Below are positions 1-11,503 of a DNA stretch of 59,265 nucleotides, piece by piece. Where the stretch lies: assembly GCA_001598975.1 (NCBI GenBank), contig BBXU01001444.1, positions 1-59,265 of the forward strand, written 5' to 3'. The stretch's first letter is position 1; the number at the start of each line of letters is the position of its first letter. The position numbers were made by a program, and so were the translations under genes. The stretch is from Parachlorella kessleri (taxonomy: Eukaryota; Chlorophyta; Trebouxiophyceae; Chlorellales; Chlorellaceae). Below the pieces are notes generated by a model. That model ran no database searches and was not told the origin of the DNA. It saw only the letters and a program-made list of their open reading frames with translations.

Positions 1-199
1 GTAGGAGTGGATGTAGAGTGAGTATGGCCAGGCGGTCGGCCACCGGTGTCTGCCAGGCGTGCGGCCTCCGCCGCAGCCAGCACTGCAGCACAGCATGCAC
101 AGCGTAGGAGTGGATGTAGAGTGAGTATGGCCAGGCGGTCGGCCACCGATGTCTTCCAGGCGTGCGGCCGCCGGCGCAGCCAGCACCGCAGCACGGCCC
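1..199. repeat. Two-copy tandem repeat, 103 bp period
   Basis: The block starting GTAGGAGTGGATGTAGAG at 1 recurs at 104 with few changes, so 1-96 and 104-199 are near-identical. It lies 3' of the last recognised methyltransferase exon, on the side where the remaining C-terminal exons should be. Each copy contains a CTGCAG on the minus strand that could be an acceptor, so it may be a duplicated exon edge like the others in this gene, but no known motif is readable in it. Confidence 0.6.
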
Positions 200-473
200 G
201 CACAGAGCACTGTGTGGCTCTGAGGTTGACATGGCTAGGACAGCAGCCGCGAGAGAACTGAGAGCGGGTTACGGTCGCTGTGACAGCGCGCCGATGCCTG
301 GAACCACTGTGCACAGCAGCACGGGTGTGGCAGGCGACCGCGCTGGCCGAGCAACCACCGCGAGGATGCTCCCACCAACATCCCCCCACGCTCCCCTACC
401 TACACACAGGCGCAGGCACAGGCAACCCCCGCCCCCACCCCCCACCCCACCACCACCACACACACATCCCTAC

Positions 474-2261
474 CTGCTGTGCGTACACTGGGTCCTTGTC
501 ATACGGCAGCCGCTCCCTCAGCTCCCCATTTTCCACAGCAGGCAGGTCCGCTAGGATGTCGCCCATGAGCACCTGCATGACTAATATGACTCATGATGCG
601 ATGACTCATGGCGCCGCCCCCCCCCCCCCAGACTGGTTGCGAACGCGCCCGACCTCCACCGTCACAGATCTGCATGCCTCCGAACTGTTTGTTGATGTTG
701 CTTCTTCCCATACGCTTTCAAGATGGGATGCACATGGCAGCAGGGGTTGGACAGCACCGTGGCGGGTGTCACTCAGCAACTCTGAAAGCAGAGAACACGC
801 AAACAAGCCCAAAGGCTGTAAATCACGCTGCACGTTTGTGTCTCATGTATCTGCCTTGCTGGCCCATCTTAGGGCACCCGTAGCATCATGAGTCATATTA
901 GTCATGCCAACGCACCGCGGGGTATGCGTGCTCTGCGCTCTCAGCTGACAAGAAGCCGCCTTGGCATACCTTACCCAAGGTCCTGCAGGCACAACTGGGC
1001 AGAGATTTGAGAGAAATTGAGATAAGATGAGCGAGAGCACATCACCGCAAACATGCCAGTAAAGGGCCTGCCTTTTGCAGCCTTCTCGCAGCTGCAACAT
1101 GCCTGGGCTCGGTACCCCTTGTTGTGGCAGAGCCCGCTATCAAACGAATGCTCAGGAGCGGTGGCATCCAGCGCATGGCAGGAAGTGTTTCTCCTCAACT
1201 CACTACCACGACTGCCAAGCCCCCACTCTCGCTTTGCAATGACCGCAAACACCCCTACCCCTGACCTATATGTGCCTCCACATGGTCCCCCGGCCGTGTA
1301 CCCCACTATTATGAGCGTGACACGACAGTGCCCCACTGGCCTTGTGTCACGGCAACCACCCAAACCACTCCCCCCTGCAGAGCCCCCCACTTGCCCTACT
1401 GCCGTGTGCAAGCTCTGGCAGTCGTGAGCTGCCTCCAGGTAGGGTGGCAGCTGTTCCTTCACCAAGTGCCCTGTCGCAACAAGGCCCACAAGGTTTTGGT
1501 CCGCACTGGCCTGTCACTGCATACCACCGTCACCCATCCCTTTGTGCACACTTCCACTTACCCTACAGCCGTGTTGAAGTTGCGGCAGTTGTGTGTGGCT
1601 TCCGGGTAGGCGGGCAGCTGCTCCCCCGACCGGGCGCCCCACAGGAAACACCGCCACCGGCCCTGGCACTGGCCGTAGTCGCCGGCCGCCAGCAGCGCCA
1701 GGCGCACCTGCGAGCACAGAACCAGCAGTTGAGCATTTGCCCATTTGCCTTGTAAATTACATGCTTGCAAAGAGGGGTGGGGTAACCCTGGGAGTGCGGA
1801 TGACCGCACCATTGCCCCAAAGGCATGTACACGCCACAGCTTCTCCTTAAAATTCGAGGCAGGCACTCACACTTGCAGAGTGCTCGTCAAGGCAGCTCCA
1901 GGCACTGGCACACACACTGATATTAGCGTTGCAGTGCGCAGTGGCGCTTCTTGTGCCACGTGGCACACAGGTGCACCCGGGACGGGCCCACCCATCCTAC
2001 AAGTAGCACCCCAGGCCAGCCCACTCACCTGATGCCCGTTCTGCAGCAGGTGGCTGAGCGCATACTTGATGTACGCGCCCTCCTCCTTCTTCAGGATATC
2101 CTGCAGCAGTAAGTAGGCGGGTAGGTTCCGGCCGCAGGCAGCGCTAGATCTGAAGCCTTGGACCTGACGGTCTTGCTTGATGAAGGATGCCACCCCTGGC
2201 ACGCACCTCTGACTGAGAGATGCTGGGGTCTCCAATACCGGCGCCGCACAGTGTTTGTCAA

Positions 2262-2293
<32 letters not shown>

Positions 2294-5200
2294 CGCCTGG
2301 TGTCTGGGGAGGGATCACGGCACAGTAGTGCGACCCTGACTAAACCACAAGGTGTGGATGCTATCATGCCAATAAGCCCTGCTGCAACTTAGCGCAGTCC
2401 CATGGCTGGCATGTGGGGTCGGCCGGAAGGAAGGGCATCTCCGCAACATGCAGTCTACCAGGTGTCGCTGCTCTGTAGCCAGAAGGCATGAGGCATGCAG
2501 CCGCTGCCCATGATGTTGCAGGTCACCATTTCTGTTCCCGTCATGCTGATAGCCTGAAGCCACTTCACCTCATGTCACCTCAACTTGCCTGCACGTTCTC
2601 CATGAGCACAAAGGCCGGCTGGAACCAGTCCACGGTGGCTAGAAACACTGTCAGCTGCCGGTTCCTGCACAGACCGGCACCATCCAGGAGCACTTGGTCA
2701 GATCCAGTGGAACCTCGGGAAGAGCTCAGCTCCTGGCAATACTCTGGTCCTAACAAACTGCCCTGCATGTCGTGCCCAGCGATGCAGGGCCAGCAAGGGT
2801 CCTTGCTGTACCCCACTGGTGAGTGACTCATACCAAGGTACACCACTGAACTCACCGCACGTCCTTCAGTATGTCCGTCATGGCGGCGTGGCGGTTGTTG
2901 CCGGACACCCCCTGGCAGGGCGGCCCGCCACAGATGAGGTCCACCTCCCCGGGGAAGGGAATCGCCTGATTCCTGCGCAGATGCCCACGGAATCTGGCAG
3001 GGTCACAGTGGGGTGATAATATGCCCCCACAGGTACGGCCCGCAAAACCAAGGTAGGGACACTTGCAAGAAATTGTTGGCGCCAGTGCAACCTGGGGGCT
3101 CGCAGCCTGCTTGACTGGGCTGCCCACTGACTTGCCCTAACCAAGTGCCTGCAAACAGTCGTGTGCTGCTCGTATAAGACCCACGGAATGCAGCCAGTGC
3201 AGGGCAGACAGGGGCGGCCAGTGCTCCACACTCACCTGCGTAGCTGTTTGCAGAAGGCTGTAAGCTGCTTCTGGCAGGCACCCAGCGCGCATTCCGGCAG
3301 CCAGCTGGGCTCCTCTCCGCTGGACCAGCAAACCTGCGGGGTGGTTAAGAGTTCAAACCAACCGGTGGAGGTTTTGGTGGAATGGGGCAGGGATGCATCC
3401 CTGCTGCAAGACCTGTGCGGTTGGTGTCTTCCCCACCTTTCGTCCTCTAAGTCCCACCCGCAAGAGATACTATCGCCCTCCCATCAACTCCAGGTGGCAC
3501 TCGCCCCCCTGGATCCTTTGTGCAGGTATTGAATCCACTTCGATACCCTCCCCATCTTGAACTCCAGGTGGCACTCGCCTCCCTGGATTCTTTGGTCAGG
3601 GGTCGGATCCGTTTCGATGCCCTCCCCTTCTTGAACTCCAAACGGCACTCGCCTCCCTGGATCCTTTGGTCAGATATCGGATCCATTTCAATACCCTCCT
3701 CCCCATCTTGAACTCCAGGCAGCACTTGCCTCCCTGGATCCTTTGTGCAGGTATTGGATCCATTCTGATACCCTTCCCACCTTGAACTCCAGGCGGCACT
3801 CGCTCTCTTGGATCTCCCGCACAAGCTGCTTGGCCGTCACGCCCTTGTCGGGCTGCCTCGGCGCCTTCTCACACAGCCGCACTGCCAGCACTTGGTCCAC
3901 CTCCTTGGCTGCTGGGCTGCATGAATGAGTTTGCCAACAGCAAGCTCGTGCATGGCAGCAGCACTCCACCGTAGCATTGCTGACACTTTTGAGCAGCAAA
4001 AACAGTCGCTTGTGCAGCAAACCAGTCATGGTACCTACTGCATAGCGTCAATGGCGGGTTCTAGCATTGCAGGCAGCTTTCAAGTGAGCACAAGAGTGAG
4101 CAAGCCATAGCAAGAGGTACTCCCCAACTCACACATGGCTGTCGGCAGGCCAGTCAATCCCACGGGCCTCCTCTCCTGCCACATCAAAGTGCTCCCGCCG
4201 CTTGAGCGCCTGCATGGACGGTGATTTAGGGTTGCTCAGCCCTAGACTCATACAACAGTGAAGGTCACACTGGCACCAAGTCCAGTCGTCCCTCAGGGGC
4301 AGGAGTGGACAAAGCAGGATTTGCTATACCCACAGTTTGTGCAGGTGACAGGCGTCACCAACAATATGGGTGCATGCCGGGGTGCCACAGACATGCCCTG
4401 CAACCCCCCAGAGCCTCCCTGTGAAAACCGTGTCCCTTGCCTTTCAACTACGGACGCTGCTGGCTTAGCCTGCTTCAATCACACCCAGCCACACATGGTG
4501 GGAGTAAAACACTGGTTGGCTGACGGTCATGCTCTGTATGCGCGTTTTCTTGCCGGCAGACCCCCTACCATCATAAAATTTGCCATGCTAGCGCTTGCAT
4601 TGTACCCACGCCCGCCGCAAACCTCGGCGATAGGAGCTATGACTCCTGGCCCGCAGACCTCACTACAACAAAATTGCAGGATCATTCTGCATCCAATCCT
4701 GTTGGCACAGCCCAGCTCTCACTCCCTGTTCGCACTGCCTGCCACCCACACAAAAAAAAACGCCTTGTAAGTGCAGCTCGCCCTTCTCACCGCTGACCCT
4801 TGGCGATAAGCTTACCCTCGGCGATAGGGGCTGCTGCTCGTCTCCCGCCCCGCCTTTCTTGCCAGCCGACTGCTTCCCGTCCTTCTTGGCGGCCGGCTTG
4901 GCCGCTGCCGCCGCCTTGCCGCCGCTGCTAGAGAGTCTGGCCCGCTTGGTGGAGGCTCCAGGGGCGTTGTCCTCCTCTCCAGCTTCCTCCACATCCTCCG
5001 GAGCTGCCCCGGCGCCCTCTGACTCAAGGATTACTACCTCCTCGGATGACTCGATCACAATCACGTTGCTGTCGTCTGCAGGCAGAGCACACCGTGCACA
5101 AGGGCTGGGGATGGCTCAGAGAAGCATGACATCGTCCGAGACATAGGAACCTTCACAGCCAGTGCGTCGATCAAAGTCTGCTGAAAGGCGGTGCCCTCCT

Positions 5201-8200
5201 CATTTTTCAAGCCAGCTGAAGGCAATTCTGGCACAGCACGCCAGCACGGTGGGTTCGTTCCACCAGCACACCACCGCATTGTCAAGCTGCCCTGCAGCAG
5301 CAGCACACCTACCTGCTCCCTGCCACAGCATACCAGCACACATGCTCCCAGCCACAGCCGACCAGCGCACAGCCTTGTTACTGACACGGCGTACCTTCTA
5401 CAGGTGGCTGCTCCTCAGCGGACCGTTTCTTCCCTTTGCCCTTGGCACCCTCTTTGGCGATCGCCGCAGCGTTTGCTTGGCCAGCCGCGTTCTCCTTCTT
5501 GCTCCGCTTGCCCTTGCGACCCCTGAAGCACCCATTCAATTGCTGGCAAGAAGTACATGCATCCTGGCCTTAATCACTGGTTACATATGGCAAACCCGCT
5601 GGCATGATGAGGGGGTCCAGGGGGATTTGCATCCATGCACAGTTAGCAAATCATCAGGCTTCCTGTCACTTGCCTTTCCACCTTGCATCAGGCTGGCATG
5701 GGATATTTGGGGATCTTGGTGCAAGTGTGTGCTCGCGTGCCCAGGTTGGAGGTCCCTACTCGGGTCCCCGCAAGCAACGCGGTGCCGCCGGCACGGACCG
5801 TATGACCCACATAGTGTACCCTGGCTGACTCACCGCCTCTCCAGCACCGGTCACCATTCCCCCGCGCCTATTCACCATATGCAACTTGTCACTGACAGGG
5901 AGTAAACATATCACTCACCGCTGTTCTAGCACCAGGCTGCGGGGCGGCTCCACAAGCCGGTCATCGTCCCTCCCCCGAGCCGGCCATTATGCAACTTGTC
6001 ACTGACAGGGAGTAATCATATCACTCACCGCTGCTCCAGCACCAGGCTGCGGGGCGGCTCCACAAGTCGGTCATCGTCCCGCCTCCCCAGCTGGTCCCAA
6101 GCATAGGCCTACAGGCATACAAAAGCCAGATCTCAGGTTGGAAACCCTAAGCATCCCCAGGACCCCCAGCCTACTTATACATTGTGGGCTTCTCAAAAGC
6201 CGAGACGCAGAGGCTCCCAGAGAGAAATGACAGTGTGTGCTGTGACGTGCCGCGGTCGGCTGTGGATGGCGACCATTCACCTAGGATCTGCTGGAAGGGC
6301 GTCCCAAGGTCATCGAACCCCGAGTGCCTGATGCAACCTAGGCAGGGCACAACATGCACCATACTCCAGTGCCAGCCGCCACGCCAAAAGTGACAGGCTT
6401 CCCCACACTAAGGAGGCACATGTTGACCTAGCCAGCACACGATGCACCCACCCCCGTTTCCCGACACACATACGGCTATTATCCCGGACCCCTTCTGCTC
6501 ACCTGCTTGTTCTCGGGGTCCTCTGACTCGGGGCCTACCCCGTGCTTGTCGCACAGCCGCTTGATCTCCTTACACAGGGACAGCCACTCGTCCGCGCCGC
6601 TGGTGAACACCTGCATGCAGCCCGGGAGGCACGGGGGGGGGGGGGGGGGGGGGGGGAGATTACTCCTGTTCAAGCTCGATTAGTAATGCCATTGTTCTGC
6701 AGAGCGGCCGCGCCGCTGGTGAACACCTGCATGCAGCCCGGGAGGCAGGGAGGCCCTGAACCCTTACTCCTGTTCGAGCTTGATGACTACTGTCGTAACT
6801 ACCACCCCTACATGCACCCCAGGGAGGCAGCTTGAGCGGGCCTTGCTGCCACACCCCTGCCCTAGAGCTCCCTTCTTCATGCACAACCTGGAGCCACTTG
6901 CCAGCATCAGACTGAACGCCTGCACAGCGGCGGACGGACGCTACAGCGCCACCGCTGCTTGAGGGAGGCCTGCTGCCCTCCAACAGCAGATCAGCCGCCC
7001 CGCATCTGCCTCACGGGTGGAGACTGAGCCTATCAACAACGCGTCACGCATCACTCCAGGATTGACCGCCCAACCCATAAGAGGAGCTCTCCTTCCACCC
7101 AGGCGCACCACAAGCGCGCCTCTGGCCACCATTCTCCCTCACGTGGGTGTGCTGGAAGTTGGCTTTGAAGGTGGCCGCCATATCAGCCTCGTAGTCCACA
7201 GCCCAGTCTGTGCGGACCTCCACCCTGTCGCGGCCGCTGCCCAGCTGGGAGCGGGTGTCCATGTACCCAAAACCGCCACCACCCGCGTACAGGTCCATGA
7301 CACGCAGGAGCTGCAGGCAGTAAAGGCGGTGGGTGCATGTGAGAGCTTGTTGACTGCAGCTGGGAGCGGGTGTCCATGTACCCAAACCCGCCGCCGCCCG
7401 CATACAGGTCCATGATGCGAAGGACTGGGCGTATTTATTTATTTCCATGACACGAAGGAGCTGGACGGCAGGAAGGGCCAGCACGCGGTGAATACATGTG
7501 GACAGCTTGAGTGCTTGACTGAAGGTAGCTGTATCTGTTTAGGCGGTGGCCTTGAGCTGCTGGCAGGGCCCTGGTGGGTGCATGGTCGATGCAATGCAGC
7601 GGTGCAGCGGGAAGAGGGTAGGAACTGTTTGGTTTAATCAGATCTGTTGTTCCATGGACAGGGTTCCCTACAAAGCTGCACCGCAGCAGCGCAGCGGCCA
7701 AAATCTGTGTGCGCCTCACCCGCGGCCTGTCAGCAAACTTCTGCTTGCTGGGCGCCTCCCGGTCCAGGGGCCGCTCGATTGCATAGCAGATGGCCCCAAT
7801 TTCTGCAGGAGCAAAAGCAGCAAAGTGGTGGGGCCTCAGGGGGTGCTTTGGCCGCTGCGGCGAGCATGCAGCCACCAGGTTGGGCCGCATTCCAAGGGCT
7901 TGGTACGCCCTTCTGATAGAACTGGGGAAAGGACACAACTGGGGAAAGGATGGAAGCTCAGAGCAGAGCATCTTGCCAACAGGAGCTCCTGCATTGGAGT
8001 GAGGGCGGCCCCCCCGGCACAACCAAGACAACTACAGGATCTGGGCAGAGCTGCAGCCCATAGCATGGCTGGCATTGGACAGCTAGCAAGTGACCGGCAG
8101 CATGGGCCATGGCGGCTTCTCGTGCACCAGATGCAGGTCACTGCGACCAGGTAAGGAACACCAGGTAAGCTATTTGATATATACGTCAGCAAGGGACAGG

Positions 8201-10708
8201 AGAAGCAGCGCACCCGAGTCCCACCAGTAGGATCCGTCAGTGGGAGGCGCCTGGCCCAGCTCGACTCTCCTGACCTCCACCTTCCTCTCAATGTTCTTCA
8301 GCTCGAATTCCACCTGCAAGCAACAAGCGGGTTGCAGACATGTTCATTTGCGGGGTTGCCAATACCCTCCTCTGCAGCTTAAACTCCACCTACAAGCGAC
8401 ACCCGGTTGATGCGTGTTTGCAGAGACAGTCGTTTGCAGGTACCAGTGCCACATCTGCGGCTCCAAGCGACACCAAGCCACACCGGGGTGCACTTACGCC
8501 CCCTTGTAGGGACAGCGGGTGCCCCTTCTGGTGCTAAGAGCAGCAGTCCCCTCCAGCAGCTGCCCTGTGAGAATTTGCGGCCCGGGACCCCGCAGCACCT
8601 CTGAGATAGATGCTTCTCTCCCCCATATCAACTCTTACATCAGCCATTCGCGAAAGGATCCGGATGTAACACCAATCGAGTGGATACTAGCACACCAGAA
8701 TACTATACACAGCAGCAGGACCAGGCTGCCCCTGGCAGGACACCAGTTCACAAGTGAACACCGCCACCACCCGCCGCCCCACAGCAACCGCTGCTGCAGC
8801 ACCTGGTACGCCCCCGAGTCCCTCTCCCGCGCCCTCCACAGCCGGTGTGGGTCGTACCCCGCCAGGTCCCGGGCGCTGTCACGGTCCTTGCCCGACAGCA
8901 GCAGCTTGACCTCGTCGTCATGGATGCTGTAAAACCAGTGCAGCCGCAGGCGCCGCGTGCCCTGCAGCAGACAGGTGGGGCAGCGCTCCTTAGAGCTTCA
9001 AGCGCCGCCGCGTGCCTGCGGCATGCAGTGCGGCAACTTTCCTGAAGCTTGAGGCCTGACGCGCTGCCCGGCAGATGTTGGGAAACGACCAACTCTTTGC
9101 ACTCCATCTCACGCCTCCGGCCCTTCTCAGTGATAGGCTGGCTGTGGGCAGAGTGCAGACCACGGTGGTGGCATCACCAGAGGACTTCCCTGAGCTGCTC
9201 CACACCAGCACCGTATGCCCACTCCCACACAGCCCTCCAAAGAGCCCCCTGAAGTGCCTTGCGTTAGTTTGAAGGCCCGAGTGCATGGCCCCGGTGGGAG
9301 CTGCTGCCAGCAAGAGCAGGTAGCCCTGGCAGCACCGCCCTTAGACACCACTGCAGGAGTAGTTGCGCTTCGCCCTTCATGCCCTCGTCAGGGAGAGCCC
9401 CAGACCCTCCACAGTCGCATCGACTGTGGCCCTCTCAACAGAGCCCAGCAGGCCAAAGGCTGCCGGACTTCTTGCAGGGATAAGCTGACCCCCCATGGCA
9501 CCTATATATCTCTGTCGGCAGCTCACTGGGAGGTTCAGGTTCAACCGCAGCACCACGCTTTGCATGCTGTGCTCACCATGCTTTGCTGCAGTATCCATGG
9601 GAAGCTCACCAGGGGGTCCCTCAAGCAGCACCAGCACCGCGCTATGCATGACAATGATCAAAAGTTGGTTTACCACTCTCAAAAAACTCACCAGGGGGTC
9701 TTGGTAGAGCTCCACTACTTGGGCCACGCCCTTGGGCCGGTCCTCCAGCCGCAGCTCAACATAGTCACCCACGTAGACCTGCAAGCACATTTGTCATGTG
9801 TTAGTCATCATGTCCTCCAGCCGCAACTCCACATGGTCACCCACGTAGACCTGCAGGGCCCAGGAACAAGCCCCGGGATCGAAACCTGCCAAAGGGTAAA
9901 TCTTTTACATCTGCGCACTGTCGCTGGTGCGTTCGGCAAGGTGCTGAGTGCACGGCCCCTGCTAGTGCCAGCTGGTCACGGTCATGCGGCAGCCTTGATT
10001 TGTCAACATGGGTCAACATGGCGACATTGGTGGGGCAGGCTGTGCCGCCTGCAGCCCAGCCCAGCCCTGCGCGCAGCTGCCAACCTGCAGCTGCAATGGG
10101 TCGCCGCTCTGCCGATGCTGGGTGTTCCCGGCTCCTGTTTGCAGGCTCATGAGCTCCCAACTCGGGGATTGCCCGGTGCTGCACAAAGACCAGGTTGCTC
10201 GATGGACAGGGGCGGGGCACGCGCCCGCCCTCACCTGGAAAGCAGGTTGGCCATCGTCATCCTCGTCAAACTCGGCCCCCCGGAAGTGCGCCACCGCTTG
10301 GAGTGCGCCCAGGTCTGCTGGGTCCTGCAGGAATCAGATACCTTGTTTCAGCGCACCCCCTCCCCCGGGTGTCTTTCTCTCTTCACCCCAGCTCTTGCTG
10401 GTGCAGGCATGTGCCAGAGGTTGGCACGCAGGCCCCGCCTCCCCCCTCCCCAGCTACGCCGCCGCCGCCGCCATTGCAGGCCCTCCCTTCACCAAAATGA
10501 TGACGACAAGCTAGCTGCCGCACCGAGGGCACACACCCGCCCAGCCAGGTGCTCAAACAGCCTGCACTCCCTCTCTCACCCCTCCAGACTGGGCTAGCTG
10601 GCGTTCATAGGCGGCCACGGCCTCCTTACGCTCCTTGGGGCTGAGGCCCTCGCACTGGAACAGCTCCCTGGTGGGATACAGCTCCTCCACCAGCTCCTGC
10701 AGCGGCAT
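474..10708 (-). CDS. Chromomethylase-type DNA (cytosine-5) methyltransferase, 3' end beyond window
   Basis: Predicted to methylate cytosine in DNA and to be guided to methylated histone H3 through its BAH and chromo domains, as in plant CMT enzymes. Exons, from the N-terminus: 10708-10580, 10324-10235, 9778-9692, 8961-8803, 8313-8214, 7802-7720, 7310-7143, 6610-6503, 6108-6029, 5522-5395, 5075-4816, 4209-4133, 3916-3781, 3333-3236, 2993-2856, 2664-2589 (GC donor), 2100-2029, 1707-1562 and 572-474; phases agree except for a gap at 573-1561, where an exon is probably missing. Seen: BAH domain (YVGDYVELRLED to the 8214 exon), MTase motif I (MDLYAGGGGFG), an acidic then Lys-rich insert, a chromodomain split at LEFK/VCW, motif IV (DLICGGPPCQG), motif VI (FVLMENV), motif VIII (QGRWRCFLWGA) and DILADLPAVENGE. 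This BAH-motif I-chromo-motif IV order defines CMTs. The start MPLQELVEELYP is the best available ATG but is not certain. Motifs IX and X must lie left of the window. Confidence 0.9.
1389..1460 (-). repeat. Ghost copy of the donor edge of methyltransferase exon 1707-1562
   Basis: The minus strand here encodes a decayed version (EQLPPYLEAAHDCQSLHTAVG) of the exon end EQLPAYPEATHNCRNFNTAVG. It lies 168 bp downstream in the gene, inside the following intron. The GTAAGT donor of the working exon has become GCAAGT. Confidence 0.75.
2264..2288. repeat. (CAG)n microsatellite in methyltransferase intron
   Basis: Eight consecutive AGC/CAG units followed by AGTAGTAG lie in the intron between exons 2664-2589 and 2100-2029. 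The tract is non-coding in the gene model. Confidence 0.8.
3486..3780 (-). repeat. Four ghost copies of a chromodomain exon edge, ~74 bp period
   Basis: AACTCCAGGCGGCACTCG-like starts occur at 3486, 3560, 3634, 3711 and 3784. The last is the true end of exon 3916-3781, and the other four extend into the downstream intron. Each repeats the coding edge CRLEFK, the donor and about 50 bases of intron. Copies differ from one another at several sites. Confidence 0.85.
5881..5978 (-). repeat. Ghost copy of the donor edge of methyltransferase exon 6108-6029, 110 bp period
   Basis: The segment matches 5991-6088 with few changes, including the exon end (LVEPPRSLVLEQR), the GTGAGTG donor and 38 bases of intron. 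A much more diverged third copy can be traced at about 5828-5870. Confidence 0.85.
6633..6656. repeat. 24-base poly-G run (poly-C in the transcript)
   Basis: This uninterrupted G run on the plus strand lies about 22 bases upstream, in transcript sense, of the acceptor of exon 6610-6503. There it reads as a long C tract next to the polypyrimidine region. Confidence 0.9.
6698..6750 (-). repeat. Ghost copy of the acceptor edge of methyltransferase exon 6610-6503
   Basis: The sequence from GCCGCTGGTGAACACCTG to the GGGAGGCA stretch recurs 116 bp from the working exon start, carrying the acceptor and the first coding bases (VFTSG). Confidence 0.75.
7357..7423 (-). repeat. Ghost copy of the motif I exon start, 115 bp period
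   Basis: The copy encodes MDLYAGGGGFGYMDTRSQL, the same residues as motif I in exon 7310-7143, and then diverges into intron. It lies upstream in the gene. A third short remnant of the exon start (CATGACACGAAGGAGCTG, plus strand) is at 7445-7462. Confidence 0.85.
8369..8398 (-). repeat. Short ghost of the acceptor edge of exon 8313-8214
   Basis: A TTGTAG acceptor followed by GTGGAGTTTAAGCTGCAG mirrors the true acceptor and coding start GTGGAATTCGAGCTGAAG about 80 bp away. Confidence 0.6.
9813..9855 (-). repeat. Ghost copy of the BAH exon start, 72 bp period
   Basis: The copy encodes VYVGDHVELRLED after a CTGCAG acceptor, against VYVGDYVELRLED in the working exon 9778-9692. It lies upstream in the transcript. 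Confidence 0.8.
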
Positions 10709-11503
10709 AGTGTGTATGACTTGGCTGGGTCTGGGAAAGGAGCAGTGGCACAGCTTTGATGCCCAAGAACCATATACCAGGTTGTATGTGCTTTGGCCGG
10801 GCAGGGGGCACCCTTGCTCCACAACCATCAAGGTGTACAGGCAGGAGGGCTGGCAGCAGCAGCAGCAACTACAAGAGGCGGTGCACCGCGGTGCGATGCT
10901 AAGTATTCGTGCTTGCCACGTCTATGGGGTCGCCCAGCCAGTTGATGCCTGTCCCGTCGCCCCTCTCGTCTGTCTCCTCCTCGTGCAGACCCCTCCAGTC
11001 GGATACACGGCATCGCGCCGTGGGCTTGGCAGGTCCTATGCCTGAATAATGACCGGCCAGTACACCTCAGTAGTTCGGTGCGCTGGCATGGGCCACATTG
11101 CTACCATGACAGGCAGCTAGACGTCATGTGCAGGACCCGTAGACGAAGCGACTACCTTCTATTATATCGTTACACGTCCTCATGCTGGCTCAAAGCCGCA
11201 TCAGCGTGAGAGGTATTGAGATCACTTGAGTCCCCTCTGCTGGGGAGCCGCGGGGCACAAGTGCAGCAGAGATTTCCAACTCTGACCTCTTGTTCTCAAA
11301 TGGGACAAGTGACCATTTCTTCTAGTGCTCGCTCGGAGGACCAGCCTGCCCAGGCTTGAACTCGCGCCTTGCTTTCCTCCAGCCTTCAAATGTCTAGATA
11401 TGTCTGCCAACGTGTTGCGACATTTTCGAATCAATGCTGGCTGCGTTGAGGATTTGATAAGCATTCCGGTAGCCTGGAAACAACCGGTGACTTTTCACCC
11501 ATC
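10709..11503. promoter_or_regulatory. Shared upstream region of two divergent chromatin genes
   Basis: About 795 bp separate the start chosen for the methyltransferase (minus) and the start of the chromodomain gene (plus). The region must hold both promoters unless the methyltransferase has a further 5' exon here. No TATA box or known operator is convincing. Confidence 0.45.

Noticed and set aside
5162..5905. 247-residue plus-strand open frame
   Set aside because: Antisense to the Lys-rich methyltransferase exon at 5522-5395; low-complexity Ser/Leu/Pro content and no recognisable motif.
9215..10597. 460-residue plus-strand open frame
   Set aside because: It runs antisense to two phase-consistent BAH-region exons of the methyltransferase and shows no domain; it is a by-product of GC-rich codon use.
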